In this document: positions 42,346-50,197 of the stretch, one piece after another | Layout: each line of letters opens with the position of its first letter | Numbering within the stretch: the stretch's first letter is position 1 | Assembly: GCF_900167905.1 (NCBI RefSeq) | Contig: NZ_FUYZ01000005.1 | Span: 1 to 64,000, forward strand | Source of the DNA: Soonwooa buanensis | GTDB lineage: Bacteria; Bacteroidota; Bacteroidia; Flavobacteriales; Weeksellaceae | Direction: 5' to 3' | Length of the DNA: 64,000 nucleotides | Made by a program: the position numbers and the translations under genes | Notes under the pieces: generated by a model | What the model saw: the letters and a program-made list of their open reading frames with translations, nothing else | What the model was told of the DNA's origin: nothing | Databases searched by the model: none

Positions 42346-43395
42346 ATGAAGAAAATCGCTTATATTGAACTAGATACGCACGCCGAAATTGCAAAGAATT
42401 TTTACGAACTTTTTAAAGATTCCAAAATCTTTGATGTTGATTTTTATTTGTCGGAGAGAGTTTACAAATTGTTTGATGTTAAGTCAAATTCTGTTAAACT
42501 TTCGGAACCGAGTATTATTTTGGATCAATTATCCAAACAAAAATATGATTTGGTGATTATCGGGACGGCGCACCGTTATTTTAATACATTTTTAGCGATT
42601 CGAGCGAAGTATAATTCAGCGATTATTTGTCACAATCTTAATTTTACAAAAGCTTCAAAAAGTCAATTGTTAAAATCGGTTTTTATCAAAGATTTTCGTT
42701 ATCGATTAAAATTATTATTAAAAGAAAGTCTGTTATCTGCACCAGCTTTGTACCGAAAAGATCAAAGTCTTTTGGTTTTGGATAAAGCTTTTTCCAATGA
42801 GAGATTTCAATATTTAGGTCTATTTTTTAATCAATTTTTAAATGATGAAAATAAAGATGAGGTTTTAAGAATTGTCGTTCCTGGAGCTGCTTCACAAAGT
42901 CGTCGCGATTATTTTCATATTTTAGAAAGTCTAAAAAATCTTAATAATCCAACTTGTAAAGTCGAAGTTATTTTTCTTGGAAAAGCGAATTTTGAGATTC
43001 AACAAGCGATTGATAATTTAAAACCAGTTTTAGATTCGAAAGTTGAAATCATCAGTTTTCAAGAGAAAGTTTCGCAAGCAGATTTTGATGTTTGGATGCA
43101 AAAAGCAGATGTACTTTGGTGTCCTATTCAAAAAGAAACAGAATTTTTGGGCATTCCAGAATTTTATGGAATTTCCAAAATGACAGGAAATATTGGTGAT
43201 GCAATTAAATTCGGAAAACAGGCTGTTTTTCCATTAAATTATCAAACAGACTTAGATTTTATTTATAACGAAATAGAAGATGTTTGGACACAATTTGAAG
43301 ATTTAAAACAGCAAAAACTCAATCAATTTTCTGATTTTTCAAAAGAAAAGATTCGTGAGAAAGCTGAACAGGTTTTATTAAAAATGATAAAATAA
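42346..43395 (+). CDS. Glycosyltransferase-like protein (GT-B fold)
   Basis: The 349-residue protein has a two-half layout: N-terminal KIAYIELDTHAEIAKNFY with a Rossmann-type IIGTAHRYFN region, and a C-terminal half with RIVVPGAASQSRRDYFHIL, a family-4-like LGKANFEIQQAI and EFYGISKMTGNIGDAIKFGK near the expected nucleotide-binding site (E-x7-E pattern replaced by variants). The assignment to GT-B is inferred from this shape and from its place after GT2. It is one base after the GT2 stop and is the last gene of the operon. Confidence 0.6.
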   Translation: MKKIAYIELDTHAEIAKNFYELFKDSKIFDVDFYLSERVYKLFDVKSNSVKLSEPSIILDQLSKQKYDLVIIGTAHRYFNTFLAIRAKYNSAIICHNLNFTKASKSQLLKSVFIKDFRYRLKLLLKESLLSAPALYRKDQSLLVLDKAFSNERFQYLGLFFNQFLNDENKDEVLRIVVPGAASQSRRDYFHILESLKNLNNPTCKVEVIFLGKANFEIQQAIDNLKPVLDSKVEIISFQEKVSQADFDVWMQKADVLWCPIQKETEFLGIPEFYGISKMTGNIGDAIKFGKQAVFPLNYQTDLDFIYNEIEDVWTQFEDLKQQKLNQFSDFSKEKIREKAEQVLLKMIK

Positions 43396-43502
43396 TTCTT
43401 TATTTTTCGATTTCTAAATTTTCAAATTCTTAAAACTAGAATCTATGTTTTTAAGTTTAAGAATTAGCCAGTCAGTCACTTACTAATCCCATAAAAATTC
43501 CC

Positions 43503-43510
43503 TAATTTTG
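43503..43510 (+). promoter_or_regulatory. -7 box (TAATTTTG) of the uvrD operon
   Basis: TAATTTTG lies 23 nt before the ATG at 43534. The short leader can form a 9-bp hairpin (43511-43528 region, TATCCGAAA against TTTTGGATA). Confidence 0.5.
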
Positions 43511-43533
43511 TTATCCGAAATTTTGGATACGAC

Positions 43534-45864
43534 ATGGATTATTTGAAAGGATTAAATGAGTCTCAATACGAAGCAGTTACAACATTAGAAGGGCCGTTGA
43601 TGGTTTTGGCGGGCGCTGGTTCTGGCAAGACGCGTGTGCTGACGATGCGCATCGCGCACCTTATTACAAATGGTGTTGACCCTTTCAATATTTTAGCTTT
43701 GACTTTTACCAACAAAGCGGCGCGCGAGATGAAAGAACGTATCGCAAAAGTTGTTGGCGAAAGTGACGCAAGGTCGCTCTGGATGGGAACTTTTCACTCC
43801 GTTTTTGCAAGATTGTTACGTAGTGAAGCACATTATCTTGGCTTTCCGTCCAATTTTACGATTTACGATACACAAGACAGTCTTAATGTTCTAAAAAAGG
43901 TTTTAAAAGAGATGAATATCGATTCTGATGTTTATAAACCTAAAAAAGTACTGGGACGAATTTCACAATACAAAAATAACCTGATTACGGTTAATGCGTA
44001 CTTCAATAATCCCGAAATAATCGAGGCTGACGAGCGTGCGAATATGAAATTGATGGGCGAAATTTATCGCAAATATGTCGACACTTGTTTCCGATCGGGT
44101 GCGATGGATTTTGATGATTTGTTGTTGAGAACCAACGAGTTGTTGACGAGGTTTCCAGAAGTTTTAGCGAAATATCAAGATCGTTTTCGTTACATTTTGG
44201 TGGATGAGTACCAAGATACTAACCATTCTCAGTATTTGATTGTCAAAGCATTAGCTTCAAAATTTGAAAATATTTGTGTAGTTGGTGATGATGCACAGTC
44301 GATTTACTCTTTCCGTGGTGCGAATATTTACAATATTTTAAATTTCAAAAAAGATTATCCTGACGCGCATACGGTGTCTTTGGAACAAAATTATCGTTCG
44401 ACTCAAAATATCGTGAACGCTGCTAATGTTGTTATTTCTAAAAACTTACAACAGTTTAAGAAAAATGTTTTCAGCGAAAATGAAGAAGGCGAAAAGATCA
44501 AAATCTATCGAAGTCTTTCTGATGCGGATGAAGCGAATTTCGTGGCATCTAATATTTGGGAAATCCGAAATCGTGAGCAACGAAAGTTTGAAGAATTTGC
44601 GATTTTGTATCGTACCAATTCGCAGACACGTGCTTTCGAAGATGCTTTGAGAAAACGAAATATTCCGTATCGTGTGTACGGCGGATTGTCGTTTTATCAA
44701 CGTAAAGAGGTTAAAGATTTAATTGGATATTTACGACTTTTAGTTAACGAAAATGACAGCGAAGCTTTGTTGCGCGTTATCAATTATCCCGCACGAGGTA
44801 TAGGCGAAACGACTCAGAATAAATTGATTGTTTTTGCTGATCAAAATAATATTTCGATTGCGGAACTGCTGAGTAATTTAGGTTTTTATGCGCCAAGATT
44901 AGGACTTAATAATGGTGTTCTTAATAAATTGGGAGAGTTTTGGTCGATGATTAAAGCTTTCCAAGTGATGTTAAAACAAGATAATGTTTATAATGTTGCG
45001 ATGGAAGTTTCGAAGAGAAGTGGATTAATCAAACTTCTAAAAGATGACCAAACGCCAGAAGGAATTTCAAGGGTTGAAAACGTTCAGGAATTGTTAAACT
45101 CGATGCAGGGTTTCTTGGAAGAGCAACAACAATTGGAAGATGGCGACGCAAGTTTGTCAAATTTCCTAGAAAACATCGCACTTTCAGCAGATACACAACG
45201 TAATGATGACGAAGAAGATATGGTGTCGTTAATGACGATTCACCTTTCCAAAGGTTTGGAATTCCCTGTTGTACATTTGGTTGGTTTGGAAGAAAATCTT
45301 TTCCCAAGCTTTATGAGTAGCTCTTCACGAGAAGAATTGGAGGAGGAGAGACGTCTTTTTTATGTGGCATTGACAAGAGCCGAAAAGCAAGCCTTTTTCA
45401 CGTATGCAATTTCGCGTTTCCAATGGGGAAAAATTACGGATGCGGAGCCTTCTCGTTTTTTAAGTGAAATCGATTCGGAGTTTCTAGAATTTATTAATCC
45501 TGCGATGGAGCGCCGTACAATTAACCGTTCGGGACTTAGTTCTTCAATTTTTGATGAAGCGCCATCTGCCGAAACGCCGTTCTTTAAAAAGAAAGAAGCA
45601 AAACGTACGATTGGTTCTACGCCAAAAGAAGAGGCGGTTCCGAAAAATCTAAAACCTGTTGCAACTGCCAGAATCATCAATCCGTCAGGACAATCGTCGC
45701 AAGACATCGAAGTTGGAGATCATGTGAGACACGACAGATTTGGCGTTGGTGAAGTCATTTTCTTAGACGGAACAGATCCGAATAATATAAAAGCTAAAGT
45801 TCATTTCGCGAACGAAGGCGAGAAAAATTTAATTTTAAAATTCGCAAAACTTACGAAGATTTAA
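43534..45864 (+). CDS. UvrD/PcrA-type ATP-dependent DNA helicase
   Basis: The 776-residue SF1 helicase shows the Q motif and Walker A (MVLAGAGSGKTRVLTMR), motif Ia (ALTFTNKAAREMKERI), motif II ILVDEYQDTN, motif III VVGDDAQSIYSFRGA, motif IV LEQNYRST, motif V (VSLMTIHLSKGLEFPVV) and motif VI (VALTRAEKQAF). The C-terminal part (DHVRHDRFGVGEVIFLDG) is the Tudor-like domain seen in PcrA/UvrD and its RNA polymerase contact. It unwinds DNA in excision and mismatch repair and displaces RecA. First gene of a run through lolD, L,D-transpeptidase and radC, all on one strand with short gaps. Confidence 0.95.
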   Translation: MDYLKGLNESQYEAVTTLEGPLMVLAGAGSGKTRVLTMRIAHLITNGVDPFNILALTFTNKAAREMKERIAKVVGESDARSLWMGTFHSVFARLLRSEAHYLGFPSNFTIYDTQDSLNVLKKVLKEMNIDSDVYKPKKVLGRISQYKNNLITVNAYFNNPEIIEADERANMKLMGEIYRKYVDTCFRSGAMDFDDLLLRTNELLTRFPEVLAKYQDRFRYILVDEYQDTNHSQYLIVKALASKFENICVVGDDAQSIYSFRGANIYNILNFKKDYPDAHTVSLEQNYRSTQNIVNAANVVISKNLQQFKKNVFSENEEGEKIKIYRSLSDADEANFVASNIWEIRNREQRKFEEFAILYRTNSQTRAFEDALRKRNIPYRVYGGLSFYQRKEVKDLIGYLRLLVNENDSEALLRVINYPARGIGETTQNKLIVFADQNNISIAELLSNLGFYAPRLGLNNGVLNKLGEFWSMIKAFQVMLKQDNVYNVAMEVSKRSGLIKLLKDDQTPEGISRVENVQELLNSMQGFLEEQQQLEDGDASLSNFLENIALSADTQRNDDEEDMVSLMTIHLSKGLEFPVVHLVGLEENLFPSFMSSSSREELEEERRLFYVALTRAEKQAFFTYAISRFQWGKITDAEPSRFLSEIDSEFLEFINPAMERRTINRSGLSSSIFDEAPSAETPFFKKKEAKRTIGSTPKEEAVPKNLKPVATARIINPSGQSSQDIEVGDHVRHDRFGVGEVIFLDGTDPNNIKAKVHFANEGEKNLILKFAKLTKI

Positions 45865-45879
45865 TTCCTATATTGCAAT

Positions 45880-46545
45880 ATGATTAAAGCTAAAAATATT
45901 CATAAATTTTATGGAAGTTTAGAGGTGCTTCGCGGTGTTGATATCCATATCAAACATGGCGAAGTGGTTTCTATTGTTGGAGAATCAGGTGCTGGTAAAT
46001 CGACATTGTTGCAGATTTTGGGTACTTTGGATACGCCGTCTACACCCAATAAATTTGATACTTCAATTGATTTGGATGGGCAATCTTTTTTAAATATGAA
46101 AGATAAGGAATTGTCAAAATTCCGAAATCAAAATATTGGATTTGTATTTCAGTTTCACCAATTGCTTCCAGAATTTACAGCTTTAGAAAATGTTTTGATT
46201 CCTGCGAGAATTGCAAACAAAAACTTGAAAGAAGCGACAGATAAAGCGATTTCTATTTTTGAAGATCTTAATATCGAAAGTAGAATGCATCACAAACCAG
46301 GACAATTGTCGGGTGGAGAAGCGCAAAGAGTTGCGGTTGCTAGAGCTTTGATCAATTCTCCAAAAATTATCTATGCGGATGAACCGACAGGTAATTTGGA
46401 CTCGAAAAATGCAGACGATTTACATCAATTATTTTTTGATTTAAGAGATAAATACAATCAGACTTTTGTGATTGTAACCCATAACACGATTTTGGCCGAA
46501 AGTACCGACAGAAAGTTGGTGATGAAGGATGGATTAATTGTTTAA
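45880..46545 (+). CDS. lolD: ABC transporter ATP-binding protein, LolD-like
   Basis: The 221-residue protein has Walker [10 protein letters not shown], the signature [15 protein letters not shown], Walker [12 protein letters not shown] and a D-loop/H-loop (THNTILAES). Length, and the [11 protein letters not shown] stretch, match the MacB/LolD family that powers lipoprotein sorting or substrate extrusion across the inner membrane. No permease (LolC/E) gene is adjacent, so the partner must be elsewhere. It lies 15 bases after the helicase gene. Confidence 0.85.
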   Translation: MIKAKNIHKFYGSLEVLRGVDIHIKHGEVVSIVGESGAGKSTLLQILGTLDTPSTPNKFDTSIDLDGQSFLNMKDKELSKFRNQNIGFVFQFHQLLPEFTALENVLIPARIANKNLKEATDKAISIFEDLNIESRMHHKPGQLSGGEAQRVAVARALINSPKIIYADEPTGNLDSKNADDLHQLFFDLRDKYNQTFVIVTHNTILAESTDRKLVMKDGLIV

Positions 46546-46554
46546 GATTAAAAC

Positions 46555-47139
46555 ATGCGTTCCTTTTTTACATTTTTTGTATTTCTGTTATTGCTTTCTT
46601 GTTCGGATTCGAGTAAAGGGCAAACGAACGCAGATTTAGCATCAAGCAAAAATGTAATTGAATTAAAAAACTTTTTAAAAACCTCAAATTACGATCAAGA
46701 TTTAGCTTTTTTAATTGATTTTACAAAAGCTTCGGGAGAATTTCGTTTTTTTGTTTACGATCTTAAAAATGATAAAATTCTTGAAAAAGGATTGGTCGCT
46801 CACGGTTCTGGTTCAGAAAAAGGAAAAACAAAAAAGGCTCTGAAATTCAGCAACGTAGAAGGTTCTTATTGTTCGTCACTTGGTAAATATGTTGTGGGCG
46901 AAAGTTATGTGGGCGATTTTGGAAAGTCTTACAGATTGTATGGTTTGGACGATTCTAACAGCAATGTGTTCGATCGAGCTATTGTTTTACACAAATTAAA
47001 ATGTGTGCCAGATAAAGAACAAAATGATCCGATTTGTTTTAGTTTGGGATGTCCGATGTTGTCTAATAATTTTTTTAAATTAGTGGAAAAGTATATTGAC
47101 AATTCGTCGAAGAGAATTATTCTGTTAGCTTATAATTAA
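46555..47139 (+). CDS. Murein L,D-transpeptidase catalytic domain lipoprotein (YkuD-type variant)
   Basis: A 194-residue exported protein with a lipoprotein signal (FVFLLLLSC, Cys near 16). The catalytic part includes FFVYDLKNDKILEKGLVAHG, a turn with KFSNVEGSYCSS, IVLHKLKCV and the nucleophile region CFSLGCPML, matching the H...S-x-G-C-P-x-L pattern of the L,D-transpeptidase-like family found in flavobacteria. It would act on peptidoglycan in the periplasm. It is nine bases from its neighbours on both sides. Confidence 0.85.
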   Translation: MRSFFTFFVFLLLLSCSDSSKGQTNADLASSKNVIELKNFLKTSNYDQDLAFLIDFTKASGEFRFFVYDLKNDKILEKGLVAHGSGSEKGKTKKALKFSNVEGSYCSSLGKYVVGESYVGDFGKSYRLYGLDDSNSNVFDRAIVLHKLKCVPDKEQNDPICFSLGCPMLSNNFFKLVEKYIDNSSKRIILLAYN

Positions 47140-47147
47140 TTCAAAAA

Positions 47148-47825
47148 ATGAGTATCAAATTCTTAGCTGAAGATGATCGTCCGCGCGAAAAATTTTTACT
47201 AAAAGGTAAAAATGCGTTGTCGGACTCGGAGTTGCTTGCCATTATTATGGGAAGTGGCAACCGTGACGAATCTGCTGTAGAATTGGCGCGACGTATTTTG
47301 GAAACTGTCGATAACAATTGGCATCAATTGAGTCTTTTGTCTGTTCAAGATTTGATGAAGTTTAAAGGTGTTGGCGAAGCAAAAGCAATTTCCATTGCAA
47401 CAGCTTTAGAAATCGGAAACAGAAAAGCCTTGCAAGAAGTTCCTGATAAAATACAAATTGGCTCTAGTAATGATGCTTACAAGGTTTTTAAGGTTTTTCT
47501 TTCGGAATTAAGACATGAGGAGTTTTGGGTTTTATTTTTAAATCAAAGTAATAAAATCATACATAAATCTTGTTTGTCGCAAGGTGGTATCGCGCAAGCT
47601 GTTGTCGATATTCGATTGTTGTTTCGTTCAGCATTAGAACACGTTGCAACTAGTATTATTGTAGCGCACAATCATCCGTCGGGAAGTCTAAAACCTAGTG
47701 CCGAGGATATTAAAATAACCAAAGAAATAAAAGAAGCAGGAAAATTATTAAAAATTGAACTGCTAGATCATTTGATTCTTTCGCAAAAATCTTATTTCAG
47801 TTTTGCGGACGAAAACATGCTGTAG
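47148..47825 (+). CDS. radC: RadC family protein (JAMM/MPN domain)
   Basis: The 225-residue protein has a helix-hairpin-helix region at the start (LSDSELLAIIMGSGNRDESA, FKGVGEAKAISIATA) and the MPN/JAMM domain at 105-225, with the metal-binding HNHPSGSLKPSAEDI. The family was once linked to DNA repair, but that has been questioned; its true role is unclear. It follows the L,D-transpeptidase gene by eight bases. Confidence 0.92.
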   Translation: MSIKFLAEDDRPREKFLLKGKNALSDSELLAIIMGSGNRDESAVELARRILETVDNNWHQLSLLSVQDLMKFKGVGEAKAISIATALEIGNRKALQEVPDKIQIGSSNDAYKVFKVFLSELRHEEFWVLFLNQSNKIIHKSCLSQGGIAQAVVDIRLLFRSALEHVATSIIVAHNHPSGSLKPSAEDIKITKEIKEAGKLLKIELLDHLILSQKSYFSFADENML

Positions 47826-47827
47826 AT

Positions 47828-48730
47828 ATGATTAAAAAAGTAAAATATCAAGATATTGATTTCGAAAAGTATAAAAAATGTTTAGACATTTCAGTACAAC
47901 GAAAAAGTTATGCTTATCCGCATTATCTTGATGTCGTAGCTGGTAAAGGAAGCTGGGAAATCCTTGTGAAAGGTGATTACGATGCAGTTATGCCAGTGCC
48001 GCTACAAAAAAAAATGGGATTGCAATTCGTGATTCTTCCTAAACTTTGTCAGCAACTTGGTGTGTTTTCAAGGTTTGATAATGCTGAAGTTAATCAAAAA
48101 TTTTATGATGCTTTATGTAAGCATTATGCGGTTTGGTATTATGCTTTTAATGATGTCAATATTTTAAAAACTGATTTAGTTTCAAGGAAGAACTTCTTAA
48201 TTCCTGTAGGTAATTATGAGGAAATTCGACAAAAGTATTCACCAAAAAGAAAACGTAAATTACGATTAGATCAAGAAGTTTTGGAAAATTCTGAACGTAT
48301 TTTGGTCACCGATTTTTCCGAAATTAGAAATTTCATTCAAAATAATAGTACTGGTGTTGAAGGCCAAGATTTAGATGAGTTTATTTTGCGTTTTGAGGAA
48401 TTTCATAAATTAAATTTCGTTAAGTTTTATGGTTTTAAATACCATAACAAATGGATTAATATGATCGCCATGTACGAAGATGACTTTTCGGCGATACTTT
48501 TGGGGACCTTTAATGATAAAGAATTTGTTAAACTTAGTGGTGCTTGCGTTTTAATAGACGACGCTATAAGATTAAATGTTGAACATAGAATATTTGATTT
48601 TGAAGGGAGTGAGCTTCCAAATGTTGAAGAGTTTTTCCGTGGATTTCGCCCAGAACTAAAGCCTTACCATAGTTTTTCGAATCCTAAATCTAAAGTTATC
48701 CAAAAGGCTTTTTTCAAATTGTTTTCTTAG
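47828..48730 (+). CDS. GNAT/FemAB-like acyltransferase-fold protein
   Basis: The 300-residue protein begins two bases after radC. The layout, with an N-terminal YKKCLDISVQRKSYAYPHYLDVV, a middle YSPKRKRKLRLDQEVLE and C-terminal KFYGFKYHNKWINMIAMYEDDFSAILLGTF, resembles FemAB/GNAT-fold proteins that add amino acids or acyl groups. There is no obvious acetyl-CoA loop. Since it lies next to cell-wall genes it may act on peptidoglycan precursors; this is inference. Confidence 0.55.
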   Translation: MIKKVKYQDIDFEKYKKCLDISVQRKSYAYPHYLDVVAGKGSWEILVKGDYDAVMPVPLQKKMGLQFVILPKLCQQLGVFSRFDNAEVNQKFYDALCKHYAVWYYAFNDVNILKTDLVSRKNFLIPVGNYEEIRQKYSPKRKRKLRLDQEVLENSERILVTDFSEIRNFIQNNSTGVEGQDLDEFILRFEEFHKLNFVKFYGFKYHNKWINMIAMYEDDFSAILLGTFNDKEFVKLSGACVLIDDAIRLNVEHRIFDFEGSELPNVEEFFRGFRPELKPYHSFSNPKSKVIQKAFFKLFS

Positions 48731-48810
48731 AATTTTCTAATTTATATTAAGCTTTTGTAAAGCAAATAACTTTTATTAAATATTTTAGTAAAAACAAGCA
48801 TAATTATTAT

Positions 48811-48818
48811 TAATTTTG
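48811..48818 (+). promoter_or_regulatory. -7 box (TAATTTTG) upstream of the 48840 gene
   Basis: TAATTTTG, 21 nt before the ATG at 48840, after a 109-base gap that holds nothing else recognisable. Confidence 0.5.
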
Positions 48819-48839
48819 CAACCTCATTTAAAATGAAAA

Positions 48840-49349
48840 ATGTTCGACTCAGATTATTTTCCTTATGCCGTAACAATCTTGATTGCCATACCTTTTTTGG
48901 TATTCGCAAAACAGTTTGTCTATGGCTTTCTTGACCTTAAAAAGAAGGAATTGCAACTGATCTCGGGGAAATCGAATAACGATATTAAATTGCAAGCTTA
49001 CGAAAGAATGACGCTTTTTCTTGAACGTCTAAAACCTTCGAATCTTGTCATGAAATTTGATAAAAACCTAGCCGTTCATGAGTTTTTATTTTTAGTTGAA
49101 AAAAGTATTAACGAAGAGTTTGAGTACAATGCATCGCAACAATTGTACGTTAGCCAAACCTCGTGGGATAATATTTTGACTTCTAAAAATAATGTCATCC
49201 AGCTACTTCATAAGACTTACGAAAATCTTAGCGAGGACTCAAAACTCGAAGATTTCAAAACTGTATTCTTAATGAATTATGTTAATGATGAAGACTATAT
49301 CAGCGAAAGCATAGACGGCTTAAGAAATGATGTTAATAAGTTAATTTAA
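48840..49349 (+). CDS. Hypothetical membrane-anchored protein
   Basis: A 169-residue protein with one N-terminal membrane helix (YAVTILIAIPFLVFAKQFVYGF), then a charged helical soluble part (LKKKELQLISGKSNNDIKLQAYERM). It resembles a conserved flavobacterial family of unknown function (DUF-type). The gene lies 22 bases before the pyrophosphatase gene, on the same strand, so the two may be co-transcribed. Confidence 0.7.
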   Translation: MFDSDYFPYAVTILIAIPFLVFAKQFVYGFLDLKKKELQLISGKSNNDIKLQAYERMTLFLERLKPSNLVMKFDKNLAVHEFLFLVEKSINEEFEYNASQQLYVSQTSWDNILTSKNNVIQLLHKTYENLSEDSKLEDFKTVFLMNYVNDEDYISESIDGLRNDVNKLI

Positions 49350-49371
49350 AGATAAATAGTTTAATAAAATT

Positions 49372-49983
49372 ATGATTCCAAATTTTAAATCGCATCCTTG
49401 GCACGGAATTGCTGTTGGACCAGATGCGCCAAACGTAGTAACGGTTTTTGTAGAAATCGTACCCTCTGACACGATCAAATACGAAGTAGATAAAGAAACT
49501 GGTTTCCTTAAAGTGGACCGTCCTCAAAAATTTTCTAACATTATTCCTGCGGTTTACGGTTTTGTACCAAGAACTTATTGTGATGAAGAAGTTAAAAAAT
49601 TAGCTATCGAAAGAGGTTCTACAGACGTTACAGAAGGTGATCATGATCCATTGGATATTTTGGTGTTGAGCTCTCACAATATCCATTCAGGCGGACTTTT
49701 GATGGATGCTATTCCAATCGGAGGTTTCAAAATGATTGACAAAGGAGAGGCTGATGACAAGATTATTTCTGTGTTAGTTGACGACCAAGTTTACGGTCAT
49801 ATTCGCGATATTTCAGAACTTCCAAAAGCTGAGGTTTCTAGATTACAACATTACTTTTTGACATACAAAAACTTACCTTTCGAACCTGCAAATTGTAGAA
49901 TCGATGAGATTTACGGTGCTGATCATGCGAAAGAAGTTATTGTAGCTTCTCAAAAAGATTATGCTAAAAATTACGGCGGATAA
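49372..49983 (+). CDS. ppa: Inorganic pyrophosphatase, family I (soluble)
   Basis: The 203-residue enzyme has the family I motif GDHDPLDILV, where the Asp residues bind Mg2+ and PPi. PAVYGFVPRTYCDEEV and PNFKSHPWHG support the assignment. It hydrolyses PPi to two phosphates in the cytoplasm and pulls biosynthetic reactions forward. It is followed by a terminator and by the membrane pyrophosphatase gene, a second and different PPi enzyme, so the window holds both types side by side. Confidence 0.94.
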   Translation: MIPNFKSHPWHGIAVGPDAPNVVTVFVEIVPSDTIKYEVDKETGFLKVDRPQKFSNIIPAVYGFVPRTYCDEEVKKLAIERGSTDVTEGDHDPLDILVLSSHNIHSGGLLMDAIPIGGFKMIDKGEADDKIISVLVDDQVYGHIRDISELPKAEVSRLQHYFLTYKNLPFEPANCRIDEIYGADHAKEVIVASQKDYAKNYGG

Positions 49984-50010
49984 TTTTTAAAATAAAATTT
50001 CAATATTTAT

Positions 50011-50039
50011 AAAAGAGTAGGCATTTTGTCTGCTCTTTT
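50011..50039 (+). terminator. Intrinsic terminator of ppa
   Basis: A 10-bp stem with one G-T pair (50011-50020 with 50030-50039), 9-nt loop, T run. Confidence 0.85.
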
Positions 50040-50197
50040 TGTTTTTAATGGATTTTGTTTAAATTTTAATATAGGATCATTTTTAAATTTCAATAAGATT
50101 TTAAATAAATTTCTAAATTATTGTTTTTGCTTTAGTATTTGATATTTTTTATATATTTATCAAACCAATCACATTTTTAATATTAAAACAATAAACT

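Noticed and set aside
43426-43464. Inverted repeat ATTCTTAAA/TTTAAGAAT considered as a terminator of the glycosyltransferase operon
   Set aside because: It is purely AT-rich, with no T run following, so it is too weak to call.
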